The notes beneath the pieces were generated by a model that had not been told where the DNA came from, made no database searches, and saw nothing but the letters and a program-made list of their open reading frames with translations. Shown here in pieces: positions 46,085 to 55,062 of a DNA stretch of 64,000 nt (the stretch's first letter is position 1; every line of letters begins with the position of its first letter). Both the position numbers and the translations under genes were made by a program. The DNA lies in NCBI RefSeq assembly GCF_017888565.1, contig NZ_JAGHFX010000065.1:1-64000 (forward strand). The letters are read 5' to 3'. Origin of the DNA: Clostridium sp. (lineage in GTDB: Bacteria; Bacillota; Clostridia; Clostridiales; Clostridiaceae).

Positions 46085-46591
46085 ATGGAAAAATATGGAG
46101 AAAAATTATATTTTTATAAAATAGATAGCATAATAAGTTCTATATATATTGTAAAAAGTTTAAAAGGATTAAGAATTATTGAGTTAATAGAAGAAGACTG
46201 GATTAAATTTAAAGAAAAAAATAATTTAATAGAAGATAAAAATATATGCTTAGATGTAATAACTCAATTAAATGAATATTTTGAAGGGAAGCGAAAGAAT
46301 TTTTATTTAAAATTAGATATAGAAGGAACTGAATTTAGAAAACTAGTATGGAATGAGTTAATAAAGATTCCATATGGAGAAATAAAAAGCTATAGTTATA
46401 TAGCAAAAGCAATTGGTAACGAAAAGGCTGTAAGAGCAATAGGTCAAGCAAATAGGGCAAATCCTATTCCTATAATAATACCTTGTCATAGAGTTGCTGG
46501 TAAAAATGGAAGGTTATTAGGATATGCTGGAAATCATACATATATTCAAGAAAAACTTATTAAATTTGAAAAAAAGATTCAAACAAAATAA
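46085..46591 (+). CDS. ogt: Methylated-DNA-[protein]-cysteine S-methyltransferase
   Basis: 168 aa. The C-terminal DNA-binding/methyl-acceptor domain (about 80-165) has the RAIGQANRANPIPIIIPCHR segment with active Cys in IPCHRVAGKNG and the helix FRKLVWNELIKIPYGE. The N-terminal half is a small ribonuclease-like domain (1-75). Removes O6-alkylguanine damage by suicidal transfer to Cys. Weak RBS (gattggagattt). Confidence 0.92.
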   Translation: MEKYGEKLYFYKIDSIISSIYIVKSLKGLRIIELIEEDWIKFKEKNNLIEDKNICLDVITQLNEYFEGKRKNFYLKLDIEGTEFRKLVWNELIKIPYGEIKSYSYIAKAIGNEKAVRAIGQANRANPIPIIIPCHRVAGKNGRLLGYAGNHTYIQEKLIKFEKKIQTK

Positions 46592-46634
46592 AACAAAAAG
46601 GAATATAAAGGAAAGTGTTTATTTTACATATTAT

Positions 46635-46663
46635 GGGATGAGATGAGACTCTCCCTTTTTTTA
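46635..46663 (+). terminator. Terminator of ogt
   Basis: Seven-bp stem with a one-base bulge (GGGATGAG/CTCTCCC) and a run of eight T. Confidence 0.65.
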
Positions 46664-46822
46664 TTTGTATAAAAATATTATTGAAATATAACTATAAGTA
46701 TTTTAATATATAATTACAAAGTAAATTAGCAGTATATAAATAGTAATTAAATAGTAATTTAATGTGGTAATAAATAGTAATTTATAGTTAATATAATTAG
46801 TAATGAAAGTGAGGCGAAAGTT

Positions 46823-47929
46823 ATGGATGCCCAAATTATTCAAGATTTTAACAATTTATATTTTAGTAAAAAACAAATTTCAAGAAGAATATTTGACAAA
46901 GAAGAATTGGAAAAATTATGGAAGATTATTGAAGATGATAGAATGAAAATATCGCTTGAAAGTAATTTTAACTTTAAACCAATTGTAAATTATTGGTTTA
47001 ATAATACAGAAGATATTATTAGTAATGCTGAGTTTATTAATGAAGCAAACAATTTAGGGGTATTTAATTATGTATCTTCAAAGATAAAGGAGAAGTTAAA
47101 TAATTCAGCTGAAGAGTCTGAGTTATTAGGATTAGCGAATTTAGATAATATAATTATTTCAGATGAAATGCTAAGGGATTTAAAATTAGCTATTAGTAAT
47201 GACTGCAATATAGACGAAGAGTTTGTATGGGATTTATATAGTATTATTGATGGAGAAAATATAAAAGATAATAAGAGTACAATACAAGGCGTTGCTAGAG
47301 ATGAATTTAATGCAGGGAATATAAAGACTTTAATTTCTTTAATAAATGAAGAGCAAGGAAAAAGTGCATTAATAGTAGCTGCAACAATATATTTGTATGT
47401 AACAATTAATAAGCCTTTTAGAAGATATAACTCTATAATTTCAGAGCTTTTATCATATAAATATCTATTGATGAATGGATATGAGGTTATAAAATATTGT
47501 TCATTATCAACATTAATAAATTCAAAATTAAAAAAATATAATGCTGCAGTGGAAAATAGCATATCTTCAAATGGTGATATAACCTATTTTATAAGATTCT
47601 ACATAAGTGTATTAAGAGAAGCCGTTAATGCTTTGAATAGTGAATTAAACTGTAAATTTGGTAAAAAGATATTAAAGGAATTAATTGAAAGAAATAATGT
47701 AAAATTAGAAGAAAGACATATTAAATTTATAAACAGCATTTTATCATCTAAAGATAATGTTGTAACCATTGACAATTATAAAAATAAGTTAGATATTTCA
47801 TATGAAACTGCTAGAAGTGATTTAAATTATTTAGTCACATTGGGCTTTTTTAAGATTGCTAAATCAGGAAAAAGATATGAATATTACAAGAACGATATAT
47901 CTACAATTGTGGATAACTTTGAAGAATAG
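46823..47929 (+). CDS. Fic-fold protein with degenerate catalytic motif
   Basis: 368 aa. Start at 46823, RBS gtgaggcgaaag. The middle (about 150-265) follows the Fic order: helix, then VAATIYLYVTINKPFRRYNS, then SELLSYKYLLMNGY and DITYFIRFYISVLREAV. In active Fic AMP-transferases the signature is HPFxx(D/G)GNGR; here the aligned stretch is KPFRRYNSI, so the catalytic His and the Gly-Asn-Gly-Arg loop are mostly gone. The C-terminal third (about 300-360) is a winged-helix region (NYKNKLDISYETARSDLNYL) usual for DNA-binding Fic proteins. It probably has no AMPylation activity and may act as a regulator. Confidence 0.65.
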   Translation: MDAQIIQDFNNLYFSKKQISRRIFDKEELEKLWKIIEDDRMKISLESNFNFKPIVNYWFNNTEDIISNAEFINEANNLGVFNYVSSKIKEKLNNSAEESELLGLANLDNIIISDEMLRDLKLAISNDCNIDEEFVWDLYSIIDGENIKDNKSTIQGVARDEFNAGNIKTLISLINEEQGKSALIVAATIYLYVTINKPFRRYNSIISELLSYKYLLMNGYEVIKYCSLSTLINSKLKKYNAAVENSISSNGDITYFIRFYISVLREAVNALNSELNCKFGKKILKELIERNNVKLEERHIKFINSILSSKDNVVTIDNYKNKLDISYETARSDLNYLVTLGFFKIAKSGKRYEYYKNDISTIVDNFEE

Positions 47930-47986
47930 TGTTGACAAATTTAAATAATTATTAGAAAATAACTAAGGAAAAAAGTAAGTGATAAT

Positions 47987-48027
47987 GAGCAGATGGGCGG
48001 CCAGACTACCCATATGCTCTTTTTTTA
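47987..48027 (+). terminator. Terminator of the Fic-like gene
   Basis: Strong stem GAGCA...GGGC with CCCATATGCTC (47987-47998 with 48009-48019) and eight T. Comparatively GC-rich for this genome. Confidence 0.8.
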
Positions 48028-48064
48028 TGCATTTAATTAAATGAACAAAAGTGGGAGGGGTTAG

Positions 48065-49435
48065 ATGAAAAAGGTACTAAAGGATAAGACATTTATAAAG
48101 ACAATGCTTACATTAGCTTTACCAATAACATTTCAAAATTTTATTACTTCATCATTAAATCTTGTAGATAATTTAATGGTTGGTAGGTTAGGAGAAGAAG
48201 CCATTGCTGCTGTAGGATTAGCAAATCAATACTTCTTTATTTTTATGCTATGTATTTCTGGTATAAATGCAGGTGCTAGTGTATTTATGTCTCAATATTG
48301 GGGAAGAAAAGATATAACTAGTATTAAAAAGGTGCTTGGATTAGATATTACTATTGGATTTATAGCCTCATTAATATTTGGAGGAGCTGCATTTATTATA
48401 GCAGAGCCAATAATGAAGATTTTATCAAGGGATATTCAGGTTATAGAATTAGGTGTTCAATATTTAAGAATCATTGCAGTAAGCTTTATATTTACTAATT
48501 TTACTCAAGGCTTTTCTTCAGCTCTTAGAAGTTCTGAGCAACCAAAAGCACCAATGTATGCAAGCTTAATAGGAGTGTTAAGTAATGCATTTTTAAACTG
48601 GGTATTTATTTTTGGAAACTTAGGTGTAAAACCAATGGGGGTAGCAGGAGCAGCTTTGGCTACAACTATAGCACGTACTATAGAAATGCTTTATATAATT
48701 GTAATAATATATGGTAAAAAGAATATTATATCTTCAAAAGTTAAGGAATTACTTGCCTTTGATATAAGTTTTGTGAAAATATACTTTAATACATCAGCAG
48801 CTGTTATAGCAAACGAATTATTATGGTCATTAGGAATGACTGCATATTCAATTGCTTATGCACAAATAGGGACAAGCGCTGTTGCCACAATGCAAATTGC
48901 AACAACTTTAAACAATATGTTTATGGTATTGTGTATAGGACTAGCTTCAGCAGCATCTATTATGGTTGGTAATAAGATAGGTGCAAATGAGGAAGATATT
49001 GCAGTTGACTATTCGCATAAAATAGGAAAAGTTGCACCGGTACTTGGATTAATAATAGGGGTTTTACTTTGGGTTTTAGCACCTCAAATAGTTAGGCCTT
49101 TCAATGTAGAAGCAGGAACCTTTAATGATACTGTAGCAGTTTTAAGAGTAATGGCTTTAATATGTCCTATAAGATCTTATAATGTAGTTATGATTGTTGG
49201 TATATTTAGAGGTGGTGGGGATACCCTTTATTCCACATTAGTGCAATTAGGTACGGTTTGGTTTTATGCAGTTCCAATGGCATTTTTATCAGCTATAGCT
49301 TTTAAATTACCAATAACTTTTGTATATTTGTTAATATGCACAGAAGAGTTTATTAAAATTTGTTTTGAGAGAAGAAGATTGAAATCAGGAAAGTGGATAA
49401 AAAATGTAATAGCAGAGAATGAAGTAACTGCTTAA
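48065..49435 (+). CDS. MATE-family efflux transporter
   Basis: 456 aa, RBS gggaggggt. About twelve helices in two MATE repeats; characteristic turns LPITFQNFITSSLNLVDNLM at the first repeat and IAYAQIGTSAVATMQIATTL at the second. Exports drugs or other cations using an H+ or Na+ gradient. Substrate unknown. Single gene between two terminators. Confidence 0.92.
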   Translation: MKKVLKDKTFIKTMLTLALPITFQNFITSSLNLVDNLMVGRLGEEAIAAVGLANQYFFIFMLCISGINAGASVFMSQYWGRKDITSIKKVLGLDITIGFIASLIFGGAAFIIAEPIMKILSRDIQVIELGVQYLRIIAVSFIFTNFTQGFSSALRSSEQPKAPMYASLIGVLSNAFLNWVFIFGNLGVKPMGVAGAALATTIARTIEMLYIIVIIYGKKNIISSKVKELLAFDISFVKIYFNTSAAVIANELLWSLGMTAYSIAYAQIGTSAVATMQIATTLNNMFMVLCIGLASAASIMVGNKIGANEEDIAVDYSHKIGKVAPVLGLIIGVLLWVLAPQIVRPFNVEAGTFNDTVAVLRVMALICPIRSYNVVMIVGIFRGGGDTLYSTLVQLGTVWFYAVPMAFLSAIAFKLPITFVYLLICTEEFIKICFERRRLKSGKWIKNVIAENEVTA

Positions 49436-49603
49436 ATGAGAATTAAATTTAATAATATGTATTAACTTTCCGATCATTAATGAGGTTAATTCTTCATTTG
49501 ATGAGGCTTCATACTAAGTTTATTTGGATTATTCAACATTTAAATAAGTATTAAATGCCTACTGCGTAAAATTTAGAATGAATAAGTGCAAAACCCTTTT
49601 AAT
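49436..49603. other. Intergenic, no feature seen
   Basis: AT-rich region after the MATE gene with no open frame carrying an RBS; ends in the terminator at 49604. Confidence 0.5.
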
Positions 49604-49653
49604 AAAAAGATAGCAGATAGATTATGTAAAAATAATTTATCTGCTATCTTTTT
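49604..49653. terminator. Terminator of the MATE gene (possibly bidirectional)
   Basis: Perfect 16-bp stem AAAAAGATAGCAGATA/TATCTGCTATCTTTTT (49604-49619 with 49638-49653). Confidence 0.88.
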
Positions 49654-49738
49654 ATTAACTCTTCCATTTTCATAATTCAACTGTATTGAATTACCTCATT
49701 AATTTTTTCACTCTTTTATTCTTTCATTTTTAACTCTT

Positions 49739-50473
49739 TTAATTAGGTAATTTGCTTTTAATGATTTCATAAACTTTTTTAGGTAACTCATCTTGTTGTT
49801 CTTTAGCTAATTTAGCAGTTTCTATAGCTGGGTGGATATACAAATCTACGTGAGCAGGTTTTACAATCCATTTTTTCTTATTAGATTCCATTATTTTATA
49901 AGATCCGCTCATTGTAATAGGTACTATAGGAACTTTAGACTTCGTAGCTAACTTAAAGCTACCAGCTTTAAATTCGCCCATTTTATCACCTTTACTTCTT
50001 GTACCCTCTGGGAATATAACTAATGAATGCCCATTCTTCAATACTTTAATACCTTGTATTATAGCTTCTCCAGATTTTCTTAAATTGCTTCTATCCATAA
50101 AGATACAATGCATGTATTCCATCCATGTACTAACTCCAGGAATTTTCTTTACCTCTATTTTAGATACAAATCCTTTTAATCCAGGGATTTTACTTATATA
50201 TATTGGAATATCAAAATTTCCTTGATGATTTCCTATGAATAATACATTTTGGTCTTTAGGAAGATTCTCTAGACCATGAACTGTAACCTTCACACCAGCA
50301 GTTTTTAAAAGACTATCAGACCAAACTTTGGTTGCCTTATAAACTAATTTTTCCTTTTCTTCTTCTAGACCTTTTTTATCAAGTCTTTTAGTTTTTATCA
50401 TACTAGGAATACTAATTAGTAAACCTATGAAGAAAACTATATACCAAGCAATAGATCTAAGCATGTAAATCAA
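49739..50473 (-). CDS. plsC: 1-acyl-sn-glycerol-3-phosphate acyltransferase (PlsC type)
   Basis: 244 aa. An N-terminal membrane helix (about 5-24) and the acyltransferase motifs NHQGNFDIP (H-x4-D, about residues 82-90) and FPEGTRSKGD (motif III, about 155). Transfers an acyl chain to lysophosphatidate in phospholipid synthesis at the membrane. Minus-strand start at 50473 with RBS aaaggatt. Single gene. Confidence 0.93.
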   Translation of the reverse strand: MIYMLRSIAWYIVFFIGLLISIPSMIKTKRLDKKGLEEEKEKLVYKATKVWSDSLLKTAGVKVTVHGLENLPKDQNVLFIGNHQGNFDIPIYISKIPGLKGFVSKIEVKKIPGVSTWMEYMHCIFMDRSNLRKSGEAIIQGIKVLKNGHSLVIFPEGTRSKGDKMGEFKAGSFKLATKSKVPIVPITMSGSYKIMESNKKKWIVKPAHVDLYIHPAIETAKLAKEQQDELPKKVYEIIKSKLPN

Positions 50474-50796
50474 ATCCTTTCAATAATTTATAAAAATTCC
50501 ATAAATAAAGTATATAACAAAGTTAAAACATATAAAAGTAAATAAACAGATAACTTTCAAACATGAATTTAATATTTGAATGGGTCTAACGAAACAGAAG
50601 GGGCTAACAAAACAGTATGGACTAAATAACTATAATTATAGGGATAATTATAGTAATGAGATACAATTAAAAATTAACAAAAGTTTTATAATGTACTGTA
50701 ATGATATAAATAGATAAATTCAATTTCTAATTAAGTAACTATATAAATATAATAAACATATAGTAGGTAATAAAAAGTATTTTAGAGGTGAAGAGT
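50474..50796. other. Intergenic region with a degenerate direct repeat
   Basis: At about 50582-50627 the element GG(T/G/A)CTAA(C)GAAACAG occurs three times with decreasing match (ggtctaacgaaacag, gggctaacaaaacag, ggactaaataac), period about 18 bp. Otherwise AT-rich, no gene. Function unknown. Confidence 0.4.
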
Positions 50797-51612
50797 TTGG
50801 ATAAGCTAGACCCAAATAAACTTATAATTGATTTTAAAAAGGGGATATCTAAAGATGGACCGATAAGTCCCCGTAACTATACAGTTACTCATTCAGATAA
50901 TACGGGGGATATATTAATAACAGTTGCGAAAGATTATGATAAAGGGCATGTGACTGATAAAAGAGATGAGGTATATGGCAGGTGGTGCGAAAATGGTAAA
51001 AATTATGTTTTATGTCTTCATTTAAATGTAGATGGGAATGAAAGAGATAAAAATAAAGTAGCACAAAGAAATAGAATATTTAGAGATGCTTTACCATTAG
51101 CAATTACAGCTATAAGGCAGGGGGATTTAGGGTTAATAAAAAAACACAATAAGTTAGATGAGTCAGACATATTTATAAAATTTAATTCAAGATTTGATGA
51201 ATTTTACAAAGTTGAGCATTGGGGAAAGTTAAAAAATTATAAGTATATAGAAGATGATTATGATGAATATGAACTTAAATCACCAGAAGAAGGTGTGCTA
51301 ATGGAACAAACAAGATCTGTAATACTTAGAAAAAAGAAATGTAAAATTAGTATGGAAGAAGGCATTATACTTAATCTTTTAAACCCATATATAGAAAATC
51401 AATTGTGTATTATATATGGAAGTAATATAAGGTACTGTATTGAAAAATGCGAAATAATTGATATTGATGAAATAAAATCACTAGATGGATGTGGTAAAAT
51501 ATACGAAGTATCTTTGGTAGTTAAAATAAAGATTAAATCCAAGTCGAGAAGGGTTTCTATGGATTTTATCATAAAGCCAAATGGTATAATAATTAAAAGA
51601 GTGGAAGAATAA
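50797..51612 (+). CDS. Staygreen (SGR)-family protein with extra C-terminal region
   Basis: 271 aa from the TTG at 50797, chosen because AGAGGTG lies six bases before it. Residues about 3-155 match the staygreen family: LDPNKLIIDFKKGI, RNYTVTHSDNTGDILITV, RDEVYGRW, LCLHLNVDG, RNRIFRDALPLAITAIRQGD. Plant and bacterial SGR proteins remove Mg from chlorophyll or related pigments; homologues occur in non-photosynthetic Clostridia. The last about 100 aa (from YIEDDYDEYEL) are not part of the SGR core and are unrecognised. Its substrate in a fermentative anaerobe is unknown. Family assignment is from memory of conserved motifs. Confidence 0.7.
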   Translation: MDKLDPNKLIIDFKKGISKDGPISPRNYTVTHSDNTGDILITVAKDYDKGHVTDKRDEVYGRWCENGKNYVLCLHLNVDGNERDKNKVAQRNRIFRDALPLAITAIRQGDLGLIKKHNKLDESDIFIKFNSRFDEFYKVEHWGKLKNYKYIEDDYDEYELKSPEEGVLMEQTRSVILRKKKCKISMEEGIILNLLNPYIENQLCIIYGSNIRYCIEKCEIIDIDEIKSLDGCGKIYEVSLVVKIKIKSKSRRVSMDFIIKPNGIIIKRVEE

Positions 51613-51694
51613 ATAATTGCTATGGAGGATATTATAGAAGTAGGATAATATTGACATATACCTAATATTATTATACAATTTATTTGGTAATCAT

Positions 51695-51769
51695 GTCTCC
51701 ATAGTTCAATGGATAGAACAGTCCCCTCCTAAGGGACAGATACAGGTTCGATCCCTGTTGGGGATACCA
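51695..51769 (+). tRNA. tRNA-Arg (anticodon CCT)
   Basis: 75 nt including the encoded CCA. Acceptor arms gtctcca/tggggat, anticodon loop C-T-CCT-A-A in a ccc...ggg stem, T-arm ggttcgatcc. Decodes AGG. A strong terminator follows, so it is a monocistronic tRNA gene. Confidence 0.93.
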
Positions 51770-51770
51770 C

Positions 51771-51816
51771 ATAAAACCCTCAAGCCATAGATTTATTAGG
51801 CTTGAGGGTTTTATGT
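51771..51816 (+). terminator. Terminator of tRNA-Arg
   Basis: Perfect 16-bp stem ATAAAACCCTCAAGCC/GGCTTGAGGGTTTTAT with 12-base loop. Confidence 0.9.
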
Positions 51817-51896
51817 TTTTTAGTTTCTTGATAATACTAAGGATATAAATAAAGGTACTAAAGTAAGATAAATTTTATAAGATTTATTTATATGCT

Positions 51897-52013
51897 GTAG
51901 TTACTAAAAGATAAATTACGGGAACTACTAATTACGTAGTTACTAAGAAATATATTAAAGTAACTACAAAACACGTGGTTACCAGGAAAAATATTAAAGT
52001 AACTACAAAAAAG
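51897..52013. repeat. Three tandem 39-bp palindromic repeats
   Basis: Units at 51897-51935, 51936-51974 and 51975-52013, exactly 39 bp each. Each begins GT(A/G)GTTAC(T/C) and carries near its middle-right G(G/T)AACTAC, the reverse complement of the start, so each unit can fold or form a dyad. Units 2 and 3 share ATATTAAAGTAACTACAAAA. The region between tRNA-Arg and the CorC-type gene has no coding frame. It resembles a small VNTR or a tandem operator; function unknown. Confidence 0.75.
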
Positions 52014-52227
52014 GTTATATAAAAATTTTATAGCCTTATATCTGTATGTACAAATAGAAAGTAAATAATTTATAAACTTTAAAAATTTTAATTATATAAA
52101 TGCATTATGGCAAATATTATATATTATAGAAAGATATTTAAATTTTTTATTAAAACCGCTATATTGATTTTAAGATATGATATAATATAAAATAAAAAAA
52201 TTATTTAATTTAGGAGTGTGAATAAAT
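52014..52227. other. Intergenic before the CorC-type gene
   Basis: AT-rich. TATAAT at 52181-52186 is a likely -10 for the next gene, without a clear -35. Confidence 0.4.
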
Positions 52228-53472
52228 TTGGAGAGTTATACGTGGCAGATAGTATTATTAGTAATATTATTGTTGATGTCAGGATTTTTCTCTATGTCAG
52301 AAACTGCCTTAATGGCACTAAGTAAAATTAGAATAAGACATATGGTAGAAGAGGGAGTTAAAGGGGCAAAGTTAGTTGAAAAGCTTGCTGAAGATCCAAG
52401 TAGGCTATTAGGAGCAATATTGATAGGAAATAATATTGTTAATATAGGAGCATCTGCACTTGCAACATCAGTTGCTGTTAAAGCTTTTGGAGAAGGTGCA
52501 GTAGGTGTTGTAACCATTGTAATGACTATATTAGTATTGATATTTGGTGAAATAACTCCAAAATCTATAGCAAAGCAGAATTCAGAAAGTGTTGCTTTAA
52601 AGGTTAGTAAAATTATAAATATTGTAGTTAAGTTATTTAGACCATTTATAGCAATATTTACAGCTATATCTGGATTATTTATAAGAATTTTAGGTGGAGA
52701 TCCAAAGGCAACAGAACCATTTATAACAGAAGAAGAACTAAAGACCATGGTAGGTGTTAGTGAAGAAGAGGGCGTACTTGAAGATGTTGAAAAAGAAATG
52801 ATATTTAATGTTTTTGAATTCGCAGATTCTCAAGTTAAGGATGTTATGGTTCAAAGAGTTGATGTGGTAGCAGTAGATATAAATGCTACCTATGATGAAG
52901 TTATAAGCATTATTAAAGCTGAACAATTCTCAAGAATACCAGTTTATAATCAAAACATAGATGATGTAATAGGAATATTAAATGTCAAAGATTTAATAAT
53001 AGCTTCTCAAAGTAAGGAGAATTTTAAAATTTCTGATTATATGAGAGAGCCTTATTATACTTTTGAATTTAAGAAGATTACTGAGCTATTTAATGAAATG
53101 AAAAAAAATAGAAACCACATGGCTGTTGTATTAGATGAATATGGTGGGAATGTTGGTATAGTTACTATAGAAGATCTAATTGAAGAAGTAGTAGGGGAAA
53201 TTGAAGACGAGTATGATGATGAAGGAGATGACGATATAGTAGTAGTCAAAGAAGATGAATATATCGTTGATGGAAGTGCTAGATTAGATCATATTGGTGA
53301 CCTAATAGGAGTTACCATGGAATCAGAGGAGTTTGATTCTGTAGGAGGATTAGTAATCGGAGAATTAGGAAGATTTCCTGAACAGGCAGAAGAAGTCAAG
53401 CTTAATAATATTAGATTTGTAGTTGAAGAAGTAGATAAAAATAGAATTAAGAAAGTTAGAATATACACTTAA
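52228..53472 (+). CDS. HlyC/CorC (CNNM)-family transporter
   Basis: 414 aa, TTG start with RBS taggagtg. N-terminal DUF21/CNNM membrane domain (1-about 180: [34 protein letters not shown]), a CBS pair (about 200-330: [33 protein letters not shown]) and CorC_HlyC domain (about 345-414). Relatives are Mg2+/Na+ exporters or Mg2+ homeostasis proteins; 'hemolysin' in older names is misleading. Single gene. Confidence 0.93.
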   Translation: MESYTWQIVLLVILLLMSGFFSMSETALMALSKIRIRHMVEEGVKGAKLVEKLAEDPSRLLGAILIGNNIVNIGASALATSVAVKAFGEGAVGVVTIVMTILVLIFGEITPKSIAKQNSESVALKVSKIINIVVKLFRPFIAIFTAISGLFIRILGGDPKATEPFITEEELKTMVGVSEEEGVLEDVEKEMIFNVFEFADSQVKDVMVQRVDVVAVDINATYDEVISIIKAEQFSRIPVYNQNIDDVIGILNVKDLIIASQSKENFKISDYMREPYYTFEFKKITELFNEMKKNRNHMAVVLDEYGGNVGIVTIEDLIEEVVGEIEDEYDDEGDDDIVVVKEDEYIVDGSARLDHIGDLIGVTMESEEFDSVGGLVIGELGRFPEQAEEVKLNNIRFVVEEVDKNRIKKVRIYT

Positions 53473-53487
53473 TTTTAAAAAATAAGA

Positions 53488-53524
53488 TGGGGAACTATAT
53501 AAAGATTAAGTTCTCCATTTTTAT
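53488..53524 (+). terminator. Terminator of the CorC-type gene
   Basis: TGGGGAACT/AGTTCTCCA stem (one G-T pair), 12-base loop, TTTTTATTT. Confidence 0.8.
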
Positions 53525-53561
53525 TTATAATAGATAGACTCTTAATTAAGAAGGTGTATTT

Positions 53562-54005
53562 ATGAATTATATGAATAGGGCAATAAATGAAGCTAAAAAT
53601 GCATATAACAAAGGGGAAGTTCCGGTTGGAGTAGTTATTGTTAAAGATGGAGAAGTTATAGCAAGTCAACATAACTTAAAGGAAAAATTGAATCTACCAA
53701 CAGCTCATGCAGAAATATTAGCAATAGAAGAGGCATGTAAAAAGTTGAATAATTGGAGATTATCAGGTTGTGAGATGTATGTAACTTTAGAACCTTGTCC
53801 TATGTGTGCAGCAGCAATAGCACAAAGTAGAATTTCAAGACTGTTTATAGGAACTTTTAATAAGGATATGGGAGCTTGTGGATCTACTATAAATTTAATA
53901 GATTATAATATATTTAATTGGCATGTAGATGTTAAATGGTGTTACAATCAAGAATGTAGCGATTTATTAACTTCTTTTTTTATAAAGCAAAGAAGTAAGA
54001 TATAA
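53562..54005 (+). CDS. tadA: tRNA-specific adenosine deaminase
   Basis: 147 aa, RBS aagaaggtg. Zinc-deaminase motifs HAEILAIEEA (H-A-E) and PCPMCAAAI (P-C-x-x-C). Deaminates the wobble adenosine of tRNA-Arg(ACG) to inosine, essential for decoding CGN. The tail, residues 120-147, is shorter than in some TadA but complete. Adjacent to lgt in the same direction, 100 bp apart. Confidence 0.95.
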   Translation: MNYMNRAINEAKNAYNKGEVPVGVVIVKDGEVIASQHNLKEKLNLPTAHAEILAIEEACKKLNNWRLSGCEMYVTLEPCPMCAAAIAQSRISRLFIGTFNKDMGACGSTINLIDYNIFNWHVDVKWCYNQECSDLLTSFFIKQRSKI

Positions 54006-54044
54006 AATTTATAAGTATGTCTTTATAAATAATACATATTTATT

Positions 54045-54053
54045 TGGTATAAT
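54045..54053 (+). promoter_or_regulatory. Extended -10 promoter of lgt
   Basis: TGGTATAAT, 53 bases upstream of the lgt ATG. Confidence 0.45.
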
Positions 54054-54105
54054 TATCTATAAAGTTATATAATTAAAATAATTTACTATAAGAGGAGGAG
54101 ATGAA

Positions 54106-54873
54106 ATGAATCCAGTAGCTTTTGAATTATTTGGTTTAGAAATAAGGTGGTATGGAATAATAATATCACTTGGGGTGTTAGCTGCTATGCTATTAATGTA
54201 TATTTTGGCTAAGAAGAAGAACTTAGATTATGATGTAATAATAGATGCATTTTTAATAACTTTTCCAATATCAATAATTGGAGCAAGGCTATATTATGTA
54301 GCCTTTGAATATCAAGATTATAATTCATTTATAGATGTAATTAACATAAGAAATGGTGGAATGGCAATCCATGGGGGAGTTATAGCTGCGTTATTATCTG
54401 GATATGTATTTGCAAGATATAGAAAAATAAACTTCTTAAGATATGTAGATGTTATAATGCCAGGAGTTATATTAGCTCAAGCAATTGGTAGATGGGGTAA
54501 TTTTATGAATCAAGAAGCTCATGGAGGACCAGTATCTAAAGAGTTTATAAGTAAGTTCCCAGAGTTTATTCAAAAAGGTATGTACATTAATGGAGTTTAT
54601 TATCACCCAACATTTTTATATGAATCAATATGGAATCTTTTAGTTTGTGCAATTTTAGTTTATATTGTTTACAAGAAAAAAGAAGTAAAAGATGGTATAG
54701 TTCTTGGTGGATATATGATCTTATATTCAATAGGAAGATTCTTCATAGAAGGATTAAGAACTGATAGTTTAATGTTTATGGGATTAAGAACAGCTCAAAT
54801 GGTAAGCTTACTTGGAATAGTGTTAGGTATAGTTTTAATTGTTTGGATAAATAAGAAAAATAAGGCTGTTTAG
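54106..54873 (+). CDS. lgt: Prolipoprotein diacylglyceryl transferase
   Basis: 255 aa, RBS gaggaggag. Seven membrane helices; the Lgt signature GRWGNFMNQEAHGGP (about 127-141), MAIHGGVIAA (His) and EGLRTDSLMF (Arg) are present. Attaches diacylglycerol to the lipobox Cys of prolipoproteins in the membrane. A normal-length family member. Confidence 0.96.
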   Translation: MNPVAFELFGLEIRWYGIIISLGVLAAMLLMYILAKKKNLDYDVIIDAFLITFPISIIGARLYYVAFEYQDYNSFIDVINIRNGGMAIHGGVIAALLSGYVFARYRKINFLRYVDVIMPGVILAQAIGRWGNFMNQEAHGGPVSKEFISKFPEFIQKGMYINGVYYHPTFLYESIWNLLVCAILVYIVYKKKEVKDGIVLGGYMILYSIGRFFIEGLRTDSLMFMGLRTAQMVSLLGIVLGIVLIVWINKKNKAV

Positions 54874-54970
54874 GTAATATAGTTACATTAAGTTTTAAAT
54901 GTTGCAATATGAATTAGTATGTGATAATATATAGCAGTAGTTAAAATTAAATAGCTATATATTATTTTAT

Positions 54971-55060
54971 GGAGAGATGTCCGAGTGGTTGAAGGAGCAC
55001 GCCTGGAAAGCGTGTATAGGGGAAACTCTATCAGGGGTTCAAATCCCCTTCTCTCCGCCA
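54971..55060 (+). tRNA. tRNA-Ser (anticodon GGA)
   Basis: 90 nt with encoded CCA, long variable arm (tataggggaaactctatc) typical of Ser tRNAs, anticodon loop CTGGAAA giving GGA, acceptor stem ggagaga/tctctcc. Lies directly upstream of the SRP RNA, probably in the same transcript. Confidence 0.95.
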
Positions 55061-55062
55061 TA

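Noticed and set aside
47068..47562. 164-codon antisense frame inside the Fic-like gene
   Set aside because: No RBS or conserved motif; the plus-strand protein is coherent over the whole stretch.
51897..52013. CRISPR array
   Set aside because: The 39-bp units are contiguous and palindromic with no unique spacers, and no cas gene is near.
52236..52748. 170-codon antisense frame inside the CorC-type gene
   Set aside because: Product is a hydrophobic shadow of the DUF21 domain on the other strand; no RBS.
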